Positions 21,864 through 34,020 of a DNA stretch of 64,000 nt are shown piece after piece. The DNA lies in NCBI GenBank assembly GCA_001972305.1, contig BDDD01000271.1, forward strand, positions 248,001-312,000, read 5' to 3'. Each line of letters opens with the position of its first letter. Positions within the stretch are counted from its first letter, which is position 1. The position numbers and the translations under genes were made by a program. The notes below the pieces were generated by a model. It was not told the DNA's origin and searched no databases. It saw nothing but the letters and a program-made list of their open reading frames with translations. This stretch comes from Cephalotus follicularis (lineage: Eukaryota > Streptophyta > Magnoliopsida > Oxalidales > Cephalotaceae).

Positions 21864-23309
21864 CAATCTGTAACACCCCCGAAGGTGCGAACCCTTACAG
21901 GTCATAACACAAAACTAAACATAACATAATATCTAAACATGAACTCAAGGCATAAACTTATCTTTGTTCAAAAATACATGGCGGTCTAAGACATAATCCA
22001 AAATATATCATAATCTGAAAACATAGTCTGAAAACTTTAATATAATCTGAATCTAAAACCATAATCTGAAATCAAATACTGTTCAAAAAGTTGGTCCAAA
22101 CAAGACCATAATCCTACTGAAAACACAAATGCACCAATCTCCTAGATGATCCTCAAACATAGGTGGATAACTCTCATCACACATTTCCACGTTGCTCCTG
22201 ATAACCTACCGCATGGAAACAAAAATGTGGCTTAGCAAACCTCAGTACGGATAAGGAATTAAAATAATAAATGGTAAATAAAATTTCTGAACTTTAAAAT
22301 CAGAAAATAACATAGTTAAATATTCTTTAAAACATAAAACATAATATTTAAATAAAACAGTTATAAAATCATCATAACTTTTTGAAAGCATAGTATCATA
22401 ATTTTCAAAAATCATAACTTTATCTGATTTCATAATTCCATAACAGAGATCTGATGTACATATATATAAAGGTGCAAAGGGTTTACGAGGCCCACCTGCT
22501 CTGATGGAAAGACGTGTACGGCACTACACAATCAATCCCAAATCTGAATCTGAATCTGATAATAACTAAACTAGAGTCGACTCATACACCTCAAATGGAT
22601 CCATACCCTACCCTATGGATATATATATAAAGAGACGTCGTAGACCGATCACACCTCCATGGTAGGTGTCATGTCCTCCGTGCCAAAGGAACATGCCTAT
22701 GATACATCATAGGTAAGTTTTTCTCTGTATGTTATCATGCTAAAAACATTGTTTTATTCTAAAACAATTTAAAACATAAACAGATTTTGTAAATAATTCT
22801 AAACATATATGAAATCATAATCATCTCTGTATCTGAAAGTTAACGTACTTTTGATAGTGAAAGTCATGTCCATTTAATATATTTTCGATTGTGAAAACCA
22901 TGTTCTAATAGTAAAATCAGTAATATTAAACTTAGTAATAAAATAGATTTTATTCAAGATAAAACCGAATATCCAACAATGAGAAATTCAATTCAATAAA
23001 ATCATAAAGTAAAAATTGAATCGTTTCAATAAAGTCATATTAGGATAGCCAAAGAACCTTTGTATCCGTACCTTATGCGCTCCCAAAAAAAAGTAATAAA
23101 AAGATCGACAATTTATAAAATGCACCTTCGGTATTACAAATTCTATAAAATATAAAATCATCCATATAAGGGTTTGAAGCAATGACAGACATCAAAACAG
23201 AAGTATAACGGTGTTAAAAAAAATATCCCGATTCAACAAGAGGACAAACGGATAAGAAAACTTGAAAACAGGAATTTCCCGGACTGATCAGCATACTATA
23301 GCAGGACTC

Positions 23310-23480
23310 CAGTCGACTGTTGGAAGCTTGGAAATCGACTACCCAACATGGAGAGCCGATTACCTAAAATAAAATGAAGTCAGTCGATTGAGACAGGGGC
23401 CCAGTCGACTGTGCAAGGCATGGTAGTCGACTGGTCAGACAAACAGCCGACTACTCAAAGCACAATAGCCTACTGTTCAT
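23310..23480. repeat. CAGTCGACTG palindrome cluster in the GypA LTR
   Basis: Perfect palindromes at 23310 and about 23402, a near-copy at about 23427 (TAGTCGACTGG), and degenerate forms AATCGACTAC, AGCCGATTAC, CAGTCGATTG and CAGCCGACTAC between them. It is the same word as in the Sirevirus, but here in a Ty3 LTR. Confidence 0.75.
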
Positions 23481-23754
23481 GGAAAGAGTGGATTGTACTG
23501 GGCGACAAAACACAATAAACTAACAGTCCTATGCAAATTTTCTATCAAAACCTGGATTTCTCATTACCAGAGGATCATAACCAATCAAATAAGATTCTAT
23601 GAGGTATTTAAAACAGTAACAGAACACTAAACATAAGATAGATTACTGATAGAGGGTATACTTAAAAGAGTGGGACAAAATCTAATCAATTACATACATA
23701 TAAAGAGAGCCAAATTACTGTCAAAAATTATCAACCATCAGTTATTAAAACCAG

Positions 23755-23759
23755 ATTAC
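23755..23759. other. TRG-A target site duplication, left copy
   Basis: ATTAC, identical to 30485-30489 on the other side of the element. Confidence 0.9.
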
Positions 23760-26294
23760 TGTAACGCCCCGTAGCTGTTTTTGGGATCTAAGAAAAACTT
23801 TTACTATGGTGTATAATTTTTGTTTTATGGGATTTGGACTAGTTGAGTTTAAGGTGAAAGTTAGGTGGTAATGTTATAATAATTCCAAGTGTAAAGTATG
23901 ATCAGTAGAAGTTGGAGGACTTAAGAGCAAAGCTTGTTGAGGAAGATTCCAAGTCCCAACGAAAATTATGGCTTAACTTGGGTTTAGCAAAGAGATTGTT
24001 TTTGGTGTTGGCTTTTCTCTTAGCTTCGGCAGATTAGTTTAGAGAGAGTGAGAGAGAAAGCTATAGTTTTCCTTCTTCTTCTTCTTTCACTAGCAGGAGG
24101 AGAGCAGCAGTTTGAAGCTTTCCAAGATTAGTGGAGGAGTAGCCAGGCGCAGTAGCAGACGAGGAGAAAGAGGAGAAGTTCTCGTTAGACGAAGCCAGTA
24201 AAGAATGTAGCCAAGAACTGTGAGTGGGACATCCTTTCTATGTTAATGGTTGTTTCATGATGTTTCTTGATAACTCTTTCAGTTTTCAATTCCAGTATAG
24301 TGAGAGTTTTCTAATGGGAATTGTTTCCCTAGCATCCTTTGTAAGTCTTCCTTTTCAGAGGAGAGAGTTTCCGAGCACTAGAGCTCAAGTTTCTTTTAAG
24401 TGAATTAGTCACTTTCCAGAAAAGGTAACGTGTACGTGCTCAACCCTACCCCTTGGCCTACTATTGTCTATGATGGGAATTCGAGTGAGTCTGCCCCCAG
24501 CATCTACCTGGATCTCCTTTACACTATTGTCTATGATGGTGTTTAGGGTTTGAGTGTAGCCGAGCACTATGTACATAACTTCAACCTCCTCGGCCTACTA
24601 TTGTCTATGATGGGAAGCCGAGTGAGACTGTCCCTAGGTCCTACTTGGATCTCCTTTACACTATTGTCTATCATGGTGTTTAGTTTTTTAGTACAGCAGA
24701 GCTACGTTACCAAAGTAGATATTAGGGCATTTCGGTAAGTTTTCTAGTGGAGAACCTTGTCCTCGACAGTCATGCCTTTAGCTCAGATAAGCAAGTAAAG
24801 CAAAGAAATAGCAAGCTCAGAGGAGAACCATGGGTTCTCGGTAGATACTGCCAAGCAGGCTTTGACCTAGATCAGCTCAGCTCAGCGCCACTATAAGTTG
24901 GCAACTATATTATGTAAACAGCAAAGCAAAGCATAGTAAAGAAAAGTAAGTTCCAAGCTAGCTTCATCCTTCTAGAGACTTTAGGCCAAGTTGGATCCTC
25001 TTCCAGAGTACTTCAGAAAGTCTTCGTTTTATCTCAAATTTTCTTCAGCTTTTGTGAGTATCTTAAAGCATCATTTAAGCAGAGGAAAGAATAAGCTTTT
25101 CTTTCATGTCCTTTGAACGTTTCTTTAGAAGTGAGCCATGACATTTATGTTTGTATAGTTTATTTTTTCCCAGTTGGGATCCTTAATCATGATCATGGCG
25201 TGTTTTTTCTTTCAGCACATTCATTTTATGGAATGTATCAGAGGATGATTTGATCCTAGTCACTTAGTCAGTTGGACTGATCCCCTCACAGGTTCTTTTG
25301 TAGAGGACTTAGCAGGAGGAGGAGGAGATCCTCCAGACCAGTAGTAGAGAGTTAAGGAAGGTAGCTTTTTGACCTCGGCATCTCGAATGATGCGGCACAG
25401 ACGTTTAGCATTGCATAGCGTTGGCATTCCTTTGGGTTCTTCTACTTCCTTTTTGTTGTACAGTAGTCGAGAGAATATTTTTTGTAATGAAAGTAAGCTT
25501 TGAATACTCTTTATTGAGAAGAGGTGTTAGTCAGAGGACTAACTTGTTATGTAATGACACGTTTAAGAAAGTATTTGATGTTTTTAGTTCATGGAATAGT
25601 TTTCTTTAAGATATGATGAATGTTTTGTGTTGTGAGCTTTATGTTTTAGGGTTCATCCGAGGAGCTAGGGTGTCCTCGGATAGCATAGTAGAGGAGAGCT
25701 GAAGACGACAAGTGTGGATCTTTTGAGCAAGGGGTTTTACCCAAGGAGGCTGGTAGTCCTCAGATGAGGAGATAAGGCTTTTGAGTGAGTAAAGGCTCTA
25801 GGGGTAGTCCTCAGAAATAGGTCAGAGGAGACAAGAAAGCCAGAGGTCCGTGGATGACTTGAAGTTTCTAGCGCTACAGTGTTTTAAGTTTAGTTAAGCT
25901 ATGTGTTTTGAGTCATGGTTAGTTTTATGATGAGAAGTGCAAAGGAGAAAAGACCCATGGAGGAGGTATGTCCTCGGGCGGTTAGCAGACCAGAGCTTAA
26001 GTGAGCATGTGAGGAGCACATGGGTGTTCTCCTCGGGCATAAGTGATGTGGCGCATTTTTGGAGTTTAGGATGGGCAGTGCTGGGATTAAGCAGGAGGAG
26101 AGTTTAGATCCTCTACCCCGGCTGTCCGTTAGTTACGCCCCCAGCTCAGGCATCCTCTTATGGCCTTTGAGTAGCAGGTTCGAGGATCGACCTTAGTAGT
26201 TTTAGCGCTGTTAGCAGAGCAGGGTTATTGGAAAAGAGCGCCATCCCCTGGCAAGGCTCGTCCTCGGTAGAGGTAGCGGGAGCGGGTCCTGTCA
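23760..26294 (+). repeat. TRG-A left LTR
   Basis: 2,535 bp, TGTAACGCCC to CCTGTCA. A CTTCTTCTTC/GAGAGAGAG promoter-proximal zone lies at 24050-24100. A repeated word, (C)TATTGTCTATGATGG, occurs at about 24462, 24523, 24597 and 24660 (the last with ATCATGG). A GGAGGAGGAGATCC purine block occurs near 25315. Reading frames inside are not genes. Confidence 0.9.
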
Positions 26295-26298
26295 GTCT

Positions 26299-26310
26299 TG
26301 GTATCAGAGC
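26299..26310 (+). other. TRG-A primer binding site
   Basis: TGGTATCAGAGC, 4 nt after the left LTR end; complementary to the 3' end of initiator Met-tRNA. Confidence 0.92.
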
Positions 26311-26438
26311 AGTAGGTTTGAGTTTTCCTTTTGTTTTCTAAGTTATCTAGTTAGTGGGATATCATGTTCGGTTGCATTCATGCATTGCATATAGTTGCGA
26401 TGTTTCCATGATACGTTGGCATGTTTTTGTAGAAGGAG

Positions 26439-27785
26439 ATGCCACCTCGGACACGTAGCGAAGGTCTTGTAGGTCACGGCAGAGACTGTGGTAGAGGAAG
26501 AGGAACAACGATTCCTCGATAAACGTTGGAGCAAGAGGTACCTGCTGTGGAACCAGAAGAGCAAGAGCAAGCTCCGCAAGTACCATAGGAACAGGTCCCG
26601 GCAGCGCAGACAGCCCCACGTACGCCTCCTTCGATGCTCGGTAGTGGACCTATAGAGATGATGTAGACAATGATGACTTAGGTCCAAATCATGGGTTTGG
26701 CCAGACCTCAACCTCTTCCTGTGGAACGCATACAATGGTTGCAAGAAACATCCTTTGAGGGAACAGGAGACCCCATGGATGCAGATGCGTGGTTGAACAA
26801 CCTAGAAGAGATCTTCGTCCAGTTGGAGATAGCAGACGACACAAGGGCAAGGAATGCGTCCTTCTTTCTTGCAAGAGGTGCTTGAAGATGGTGGGATGCT
26901 CTTATAGCCAGGCACGAGATCTTGGCAGAGATCACGTGGGGCAAGTTCAAGAAGGAGTTTAAACAGTACTTCTTCCCACCCACTTTCGTCAAAGAGAAGA
27001 GAAAGGAGTTTCTGTATCTGCGGCAAGGTAATGGGACCGTGTCTCAGTATGAGTATCATTTTATGGACTTGTCCCATTTTGCTCCAGCCCTGGTAGCATA
27101 TCAAGAAGTGAGATGCCAGAAGTTTCTTGAGGGCCTTAGACCTGAGATTAGACATATGGTATCCATTTATCAGTGGACGGTGTTTGGTGACTTGGTAGAA
27201 TCTGCCAAGAGAGTTGAGTCAAGCTTGGCAGACCAGAGGATGCATCAAGAGCAAGGTCGGAAGAGACCCGCACAACAGTCAAAGCAAGTAGAGAACCCCT
27301 CCAACGCTCAGAAGCAGTGGGGATCTCAGTCCTCATGTAACATCAGAGGTGGAACTTCACAGCAGAAACAAACGGCTCCAGTTACTAGCAGTGTTCAAGG
27401 GAGTTCTTATCAGAGCAACAAGGTGCCTCAATGTGAAGTTTGTGGCAAGCTGCATTCGGGAGAGTGCAAGAGAGGAAGCTCTGGATGCTACAGGTGTGGT
27501 GAAGAAGGGCACTTAAAGAGAGATTGTCCTCGGCAATCTCTTAGTGAAGCGATGACGCCTGTGGTAGCACCAGAGAAGAAGCAGACCACAGCCAGTGGTA
27601 TGACCCAATCTTCTCATCCATCAGGAACGCAAAGAACGAGTTATACAGCACCCCAGACCAGTACAGCCAGAGCTGGTGGTAATAGATCCCTAGGTGGACC
27701 GGGACCAGGAGGTCCAGCGAGAGTTTACTCTCTGGCTAGAGGAATGGACACGATTGCTTCCGAGAATGCTTCGGGTGAGTTTTGA
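26439..27785 (+). pseudogene. TRG-A gag (only protein of the element)
   Basis: One frame of 448 codons runs from an ATG at 26439 to a TGA at 27783-27785. It is broken by TAA near 26519, three TAG codons between 26585 and 26680, and TGA at 26883-26885. The N-terminus is R/G rich. The core resembles Ty3 gag (GTGDPMDADAWLNNLEEIF, FKKEFKQYFFPPTF, FLEGLRPEIRHMV). The C-terminus has CEVCGKLHSGEC and a canonical CYRCGEEGHLKRDC knuckle, then a S/T/Q-rich linker ending SLARGMDTIASENASGEF. Translation ends there without entering a protease, as in TRG-B. A GGTGAGT splice-donor-like word lies at 27774-27780. Longest intact stretch is 26922-27785. Confidence 0.85.
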
Positions 27786-27923
27786 GCTTATGTGTCTTTC
27801 TCCTTTTGTATGTTATGTTATAGCATAGTTTTATCATAGCAGAGATCGGTAGTTCTGAGAGTAGTTTCCTATAAGGTCTGAGATAAGGAATTTTGGGGAC
27901 AAAGTTTCTTAAGGTTGGGAGGA
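27786..27923 (+). other. TRG-A 3' leader and polypurine tract
   Basis: Contains TTTTGGGGACAAAGTTTC and the tract AAGGTTGGGAGGA (27911-27923) right before the LTR. A pyrimidine-rich stretch ending TGTTATAG (about 27800-27828) could be a 3' splice site partner to the donor-like GGTGAGT at 27774; unproven. Confidence 0.7.
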
Positions 27924-30484
27924 TGTAACGCCCCGTAGCTATTTTTGGAGTCTAAGAAAAACTTTTACTATGGTGTAAAATTTTTGTTTTATGGGATTTG
28001 GACTAATTGAGTTTAAGGGGAAAGTTAAGTGGTAATGTTATAATAAGTCCAAGTGTAAAGTATGATTAGTAGAAGTTGGAGGACTTAAGAGCAAAGCTTG
28101 TTGAGGAAGATTCAAAGTCCCAAGGCAAATGATGGCTTAACTTGGGTTTAGCAAAGAGATTTTTTTTTTAGGGGGTTGGCTTTTCTCTTATCTTCGGGAG
28201 ATTAGTTGAGAGAGAGAGAGAGAGAGCTATAGTTTTCCTTCTTCTTCTTCTTCTTTCACGAGCGGGAGGAGAGCAGCAGTTTGACGCTTTCCAAACTTAG
28301 CGGAGGAGAAGCCAGGCGCAGTAGCAGACGAGGAGAAAGAGGAGAAGTTCTCGTCAGAGGAAGCCAGTAAAGAACGCAGCCAAGAACTATGAGTGGGACA
28401 TCCTTTCTATGTTGATGGTTGTTTCATGATGTTTCTTGATAACTCTTTCAGTTTTCAATTCCAGTACAGTGAGAGTTTTCTAACAGGAATTGTTTCCCTA
28501 GCGTCCTTTGTAAGTCTTCCTTTTCAGAGGAGAGAGTTTCCAAGCACTAGAGCTCAAATTTCTTTTAAGTGATTTAGTCACTTACCAGAAAAGGTAACGT
28601 GTACGTGCTCAACCCCTCTCCTCAGCCTACTATTGTCTATGATGGGAAGTCGAGCGAGTCTGCCCCCAGGTCCTACATGGATCTCCTTTACACTATTGTC
28701 GATGATGGTGTTTAGGGTTTGAGTGTAGCCGATCACTATGTACATAGCTCCAACCTCCTTGGCCTACTATTGTCTATGATGGGAAGCTGAGTCAGACTGT
28801 CCCTAGGTCCTACTTGGATCTCCTTTACACTATTGTCTATCATGGTGTTTAGGGTTTGAGTACAGCAAAGCTATGTTACCAGAGTATATATTAGAGCCTT
28901 TCAGTAAGTTTTCTAGTGGAGGACCTTGTGCTCGGCAGCCATGCCTTTAGCTCAGATAAGGAAGTAAAGCAAAGAAATAGCAAGCTCAGAGGAGAACCAT
29001 GGATTCTCGGTAGATACTGCCAAGCAAGCTTTGACCTAGATCAGCTCAGCTCAACACCACTATAAGTTGGCAACTATATTATGTAAACAGCAAAGCAAAG
29101 CATAGTAAAGAAAAGTAAGTTCCAAGCTAGCTTCATCCTTCTCGAGACTTTAGGCCAAGTTGGATCCTCTTCCAGAGCACTTCAGCAAGTCTTCGTTTTA
29201 TCTAAAATTTTCTTCAACTTTTGTGAGTATCTTAGAGCATCAGTTAAGCAGAGGAAACAATAAGCTTTTCTTTCATGTCCTTTGAACGTTTTCTTTAGAA
29301 GTGAGCCATGACATTTGTGTTTGTATAGTTTATTTTTCCCCAGTTGGGATCCTTAATCATGATCATGGCATGTTTTTTCTTTCAGCACATTTATTTTATG
29401 GAATGTATCAGAGGATGATTTGATCCTAGTCACTTAGTCAGTTGGACTGATCCCCTCATAGATTCTTTTGTAGAGGACTTAACAGGAGGAGGAGGAGATC
29501 CTCCAGACCAGTAGTAGAGAGTTAAGGAAGGTAGCTTTTTGACCTCGGAATCTCGGATGACGCAGCTCAGACATTTAGCATTGCATAGCATTGGGCATTC
29601 CTTTGGGTTCTTATACTTCCTTTTTGTTGTAGAGTAGTCGAGAGTATATTTTTTGTAATGAAAGTAAGCTTTGAATACTCTTTGTTGAGCAGAGGTGTTA
29701 GTCAGAGGACTAACTTGTTATGTAATCACACGTTTAAGAAAGTATTTGATGTTTTTAGTTCATGGATTAGTTTTACTTTAAGATATGATGAATGTTTTAT
29801 GTTGTGAGCTTTATGTTTTAGGGTTCATCCGAGGAGCTAGGGTGTCCTCGGATAGCATAGCAGAGGAGAGCTAAAGACGACAAGTGTGGATCTTTTGAGC
29901 AAGGGGTTTTACATAAGGAGGCTGGTAGTCCTCAGATGAGGAGATAAGGCTTTTGTGTGAGTAAAGGCTCTAGGGGGAGTCCTCAGAAATAGGTCAGAGG
30001 AGACAAGAAAGCCATAGGTCCGTGGATGACTTGAAATTTCTAGCGCTACAATGTTTTACGTTTAGTTAAGCTGTGCGTTTTGAGGCATGGTTTAGTTTTA
30101 TGATGAGAAGTGTAGAGGAGAAAAGACCCGTGGAGGAGGTGTGTCCTCGGGCGATTAGCAGACCTGAGCTTAAGTGAGCATGTGAGGAGCACATGGGTGT
30201 TCTCTTTGGGCATAAGTGATACGACATGTTTTTGGAGTTTAGGATGGGCAGTGCTGGGGTTAAGCAGGAGGAGAGTGTAGATCCTCTGCCTCTTTGAGTC
30301 CTCTGCCCTGGCTGTCCGTTAGTTGTGCGCCCAGCTCAGGCATCCTCGTCTGGCCTTTGAGTAGCAGGTCCGAGGATCGACCTTAGTAGTTTTAGCGCTG
30401 GTAGAAGAGCAGGGTTTTTGGCAAGGAGCGCCATTCCTGGGCAGGGCTCGTCCTCGGTAGAGGTAGTGGGAACGACTCCTGTCA
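27924..30484 (+). repeat. TRG-A right LTR
   Basis: 2,561 bp, closely matching the left LTR with scattered point changes and small indels. One small insertion near 30289 (a CCTCTGCCTCTTTGAGT duplication) lengthens it slightly. Ends CTCCTGTCA at 30484, followed by the ATTAC duplication. Confidence 0.9.
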
Positions 30485-30489
30485 ATTAC
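30485..30489. other. TRG-A target site duplication, right copy
   Basis: ATTAC, identical to 23755-23759. Confidence 0.9.
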
Positions 30490-31336
30490 AACCAAAACAT
30501 GACACCTCAGGACTTGCTAACAAACTCAGAAATGATAACAAAGCATATAATGGCAGGAATCAAAATTGAATTCTAACGGCCTATGTAGATATGCAAAAAA
30601 AATCATAACAAGACAAGATAAACCATCACAGCAAACAAGAGGACTAACCTGCAATGGTGACACCAAAAACCGTAGAAGAAACACTAAAATTCTCAAGACT
30701 TAAAACTGTTGTTCACATGAAAAGAGAAAAGAAAACACACGGATTCAAAGCTTGTCCATGTTATGCATATCAAAGCAAATCAAACCATAAACCGAATCAT
30801 GAAGAACAGCCCTAATTTGATGAACAATTTCACAAAAAACAAAACAACTCTCAGCTTGCAGGTTCGGTTACCAAGAGAGAGAGATAGAGGTGACGCAAAA
30901 ACAGTGGACAAAGGCATTCTTAAACAGAAAAGAGCGGGAATTTCAGCTGGGATAGGGAAAGAAGGAAACAAAAATCTTATAGGAAAAGGAAATAGGAGGA
31001 TTTTTAGGAGGGGAAGATGGAAAGAGGGAGGAAATCGGGGAAGGGAGTAATGAGAGAGAGAAACGCACGGGAGATACAAGGGAGAGAGAAGAGAGAGAGA
31101 AGAAAAGAATTTAATTTAAAATAGAGGATTTGATTTTTAATAAATAAATAAAAACTTATTTTTAATAAATTAAAATAAAATCAAACTTACTTATGCATAA
31201 ACACATACTGACATATCGAAAACCAAGGCTGGTATCAGTCAGCCCAAAATACATAACCCAACATAAAGTAGACAGGCTACATAACAAAATAGATTAAAAG
31301 CCCGAAAATATACGCACAGACAAACAGGGTATTACA
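30490..31336 (-). repeat. GypA 5' LTR, part 2
   Basis: This is the first part of the LTR in element orientation, TGTAATACCC at 31336 reading leftwards. It has a strongly purine-rich stretch (30860-31120, GAGAGAGA and GGGAGG runs) and a T/A-rich run (31110-31190). Sequence after 31336 is copia leader. The basic reading frame at 30763-31050 comes from the purine bias and is not a gene. Confidence 0.75.
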
Positions 31337-31827
31337 TTTACTATGCTTAAATGACATTTATTTTATCTTTTGATTCAGTGTAAAAATGGAAAACATTGAA
31401 AACGAAAAATTCATTGCTCTTGATATTTCTGGAAAGAATTATCTATCTTGGGTATTTGATATGAAGCTGCATTTGAGTGCTAAGAAATTAAAGCACACAA
31501 TTGATGAAGAAAATGCAACGTTAGAAGAGAAACGCACCACAACACTAATTTTCTTAAGGTATCACATTGATGATAGCCTGAAATATGAATATCTAATTGT
31601 TGAAAATCCACTTAAACTGTGGCAAAACCTAAATGATATGTTTGAGCATTTGAAAGCTGTTGTACTACCAAAGGCATTGAATGATTGGTCACAGTTACGA
31701 TTTCATGATTTTAAAATAGTTTCGGAATATAATTCCACGTTGTTCAAAATTGTATCACAACTAAAGATGTGTGGTGAAGTTATCACTGAAGATATGTTAT
31801 TAGAGAAAACATATCAAACATTCCATG
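31337..31827 (+). pseudogene. Old Ty1/copia element (CopX): start of gag
   Basis: ATG at 31386, 49 bp after the GypA LTR end. It encodes a copia gag N-terminus (FIALDISGKNYLSWVFDMKLHL, LKLWQNLNDMFEHLKAVVLPKA, DFKIVSEYNSTLFKIVSQLKMCGEVITEDMLLEKTYQTFH) and is cut at the codon following TFH. The next residues (ASNVLLQEQYRLHGFKRY) are found at 52148, 20 kb downstream, after TRG-B. The gag reading frame is open up to the insertion. Its LTR and primer site lie beyond GypA, outside the visible part. Confidence 0.85.
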
Positions 31828-32859
31828 TGTAATACCCCGTACCTATTTTTAGAGGATTATATCTTAAGGCCTTGTTTGCCATGGAAAGGACTTAAATGGA
31901 ATTGGGGTAGGTTAATTTAAACATGTGGACATGGTTTGTTTGGGTTATTATATTGATTAAATGGTTAGCTTCTTGAGCAAGCTTGTTGTTCCCAATGTTG
32001 CGTTGGGATAAGTTGTGGAAGTTGGTAAGTGGGCTGGCAGTGCTTTCTTGGTAAGTGGAGTTCGTCTTTGAGAGAGAGAAGTGAGAGAGAGTTGGTTTCT
32101 TCTTCTTCTTCTTTCCCTTCTTTTGTGAGCGTTTTGGTTGCTCTCTTTGCTCTTAAGCTGTGAAGGTGAGCTCTCCTATTCCCTGGTTTGTGTTGTGTGG
32201 TGGCACATTGCGTTGGGATAGAGGAGGAGGATGATAGCCTAGTTTGGCTGGTTGTGTTTTCTGTTCATGCATGTGTTATGTCTTCTTCTTTATCTGATAT
32301 GTGTTAGTTTGCAGAAGAGGAACCTGTTGCTGTGACTGAGCATCTTGGGGTTGGTCGACGTTAGCTTGAGGCGATTTGTAAGTGGGACATTCTCTTCTTT
32401 CTTTTACTTGATATTTCGTGTGCCTGTAGGTATCCTCTGGTTTAACGTTTCCTGTGGAAGTTGGTTCCCTGTTACCCTTGTTTATGTTGTTGTCTTGTTC
32501 TTGGCAGAGCTTGAGAGCTCGGGTGGTTCTTGGTTTGGATGTATGTTGTTCCTCTGACGATTGTTGTTTGTGTCAGACAATCTCTCCTTTTGTTCTTGGT
32601 TCCTCTGAGATGTGGGATGCACTGGGATGTACGGATGCAATGCACTGGGATGTGCGAATGGGATGCATGGGTTCGATCGTGGTAAAGGGTACGCCCGAGA
32701 ATCAACTCTCCTTAGTATTCTCATTGTCTATGATGGGATGCTTTGGAGAACTGCCCCCGGGTTCCATACCTGGATCTGCGGTGTACTATTGTCTATGATG
32801 GTATGCTGCGTTTGAGTGCAAGGGAGTTCTCCATTCCTTTCCTTTTGGCCGGGGGTTAG

Positions 32860-33090
32860 CGGGAAAGGCCCAGATAGATACTATTGGACCCGGATAGGTG
32901 GTGTGTGTGTATGTGTTTGGCCTGGTATGGCGGCAGACCATGGATATTGTGGTGGTTAGCGGGCAAGGCCCGGATAGATACTAGCGGACGAGGTCCGAAT
33001 AGATTCTAGCAGGCAAGGCCTGGATAGATATGTGTGTCTACCTGGTATGGCGGTTGATGCGTATGTTTTGCCTGGTATGGCGGTTGACCA
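32860..33090. repeat. GGCCCGGATAGAT / CCTGGTATGGCGG short repeats
   Basis: Four imperfect copies of a roughly 30-bp unit (TAGCGGGCAAGGCCCGGATAGATAC) plus three copies of CCTGGTATGGCGG. The same array is at 50515-50780 in the right LTR. Confidence 0.7.
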
Positions 33091-33866
33091 CGGGATATTG
33101 TGGTGTTGTTCCTCTTCTCTTGTTTATCTTGGGCACAGTTGTTTTACTTGTGATGTTATCTTCTATTGGAATCCTCTACTTATTGATGTTGACTCTCTTT
33201 TCCTTTGGCAGACTCCGAGGAGTGGAGCCTTGTGATATTGATGAGTTTGTGTTCTTTTGTTTATCCCCTGACTTGTGCTGTTTTGCCCAATGGGGCTTGT
33301 TGACATATATTTCTTTCCCTTGTGCATCCAGTGGTTGTGGTTGCTCTGGAGAATGCTTTTTCTTGCTCAATAGTCATTTGGACTAATCCCCTCCCAGTTG
33401 TTTTGCAGAGGAAGTTGTTGTGGCTGCCAGGGCAGTCTTTTGAGTTGATAAGGTAGTATGCGAAGGATAAGCAGAGCTGGCTTCACGGACTCGTCCTTGC
33501 ATGCATTGATGGGGGCATATGGGTTTATTCTTTTGTTGTATAGTCCCCGGCCTGGGGAGGATATGTTATTCTTTTGTATGGGTCCCTGGCTTGTGGACAG
33601 GGGATGATACTTTGTGAAAATATGATATATTCTTTTGAAATGATGATATGATATGTTTTCTTATTTATTTGTTGTGTTTTATGATGAGATTTTGTGCTTT
33701 TACTTGAGACGTTATGTTACGTTCTTCTGTTGTTCATTGAGAAGGTTACCCGAGGTCGGGCAGGTTGGGGGATCTCCCCGGGGCGGGGATCAACTTGTGG
33801 GGCTCGTGTCCTGACCTCAGGGTTAGTGCTGGGATGGTTTATGTTATGGTCTGGCTTATGTCATCG

Positions 33867-34020
33867 GGCTCTGTCCGAGGAGAACATATTGTCCGAGGAG
33901 ACATCCGAGGAGAACGTGTTGTCCGGGGAGGACATGCCCGGGGAGGCATGCTCGGGGTGGACATGTCCATGGTCAGTCGTCCAATGAGGACATGCCTAAG
34001 GACAGCTCGTCCGGGGAAGG
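33867..34020. repeat. CCGAGGAG short tandem repeat in TRG-B LTR
   Basis: Irregular repeats of C(C/A)GAGGAGA(A/C)(C/A)(A/G)T and CCCGGGGAGGCATG over 150 bp. The right-LTR counterpart (51565-51770) is longer by several units, showing array length change after insertion. Confidence 0.7.

Larger units (their letters stand above)
21869..23759 (-). repeat. GypA 5' LTR, part 1
   Basis: This is the 3' portion (in element orientation) of the LTR adjacent to the primer binding site. Terminal TGTAACACCCCC on the + strand is the complement of the ...GGTGTTACA end. It is interrupted after 23759 by TRG-A; the rest is at 30490-31336, giving an LTR of about 2.74 kb. It contains a CAGTCGACTG cluster at 23310-23480. 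Noncoding and AT-rich. Confidence 0.8.
23760..30484 (+). mobile_element. TRG-A: gag-only LTR retrotransposon (TR-GAG type)
   Basis: It has two LTRs (23760-26294 and 27924-30484), an initiator-Met primer site, a single gag gene, a polypurine tract and a perfect 5-bp ATTAC target duplication. The internal region is only 1,629 bp and has no protease, RT or integrase; the gag stop is 138 bp before the right LTR. This is the architecture of terminal-repeat retrotransposons with a GAG domain known from plants. These are presumed to borrow enzymes from autonomous Ty3 relatives. It lies in the LTR of GypA. Confidence 0.92.
19706..31336 (-). mobile_element. Minus-strand Ty3/gypsy element (GypA), partial
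   Basis: Read on the minus strand, a 5' LTR (31336 down to 21869, interrupted by TRG-A) is followed by a primer binding site, gag, protease and the first part of RT. The RT stops at 19706, where the Sirevirus is inserted; the rest of pol and the 3' LTR must lie beyond the left window edge or be lost. The LTR ends are TGTAATACCC and GGTGTTACA in element orientation. The LTR borders the leader of the old copia element at 31337. Confidence 0.8.

Noticed and set aside
26343..26744. 133-codon Arg/His/Leu-rich minus-strand ORF over TRG-A gag
   Set aside because: Antisense shadow of the gag coding strand; no independent support.
30763..31050. Basic 95-codon ORF
   Set aside because: Produced by the purine-rich part of the GypA LTR; open on both strands, no homology recognised.
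32612..32815. Small ORFs around the TGTCTATGATGG repeats
   Set aside because: Short, overlapping in several frames and not conserved between left and right LTR copies.
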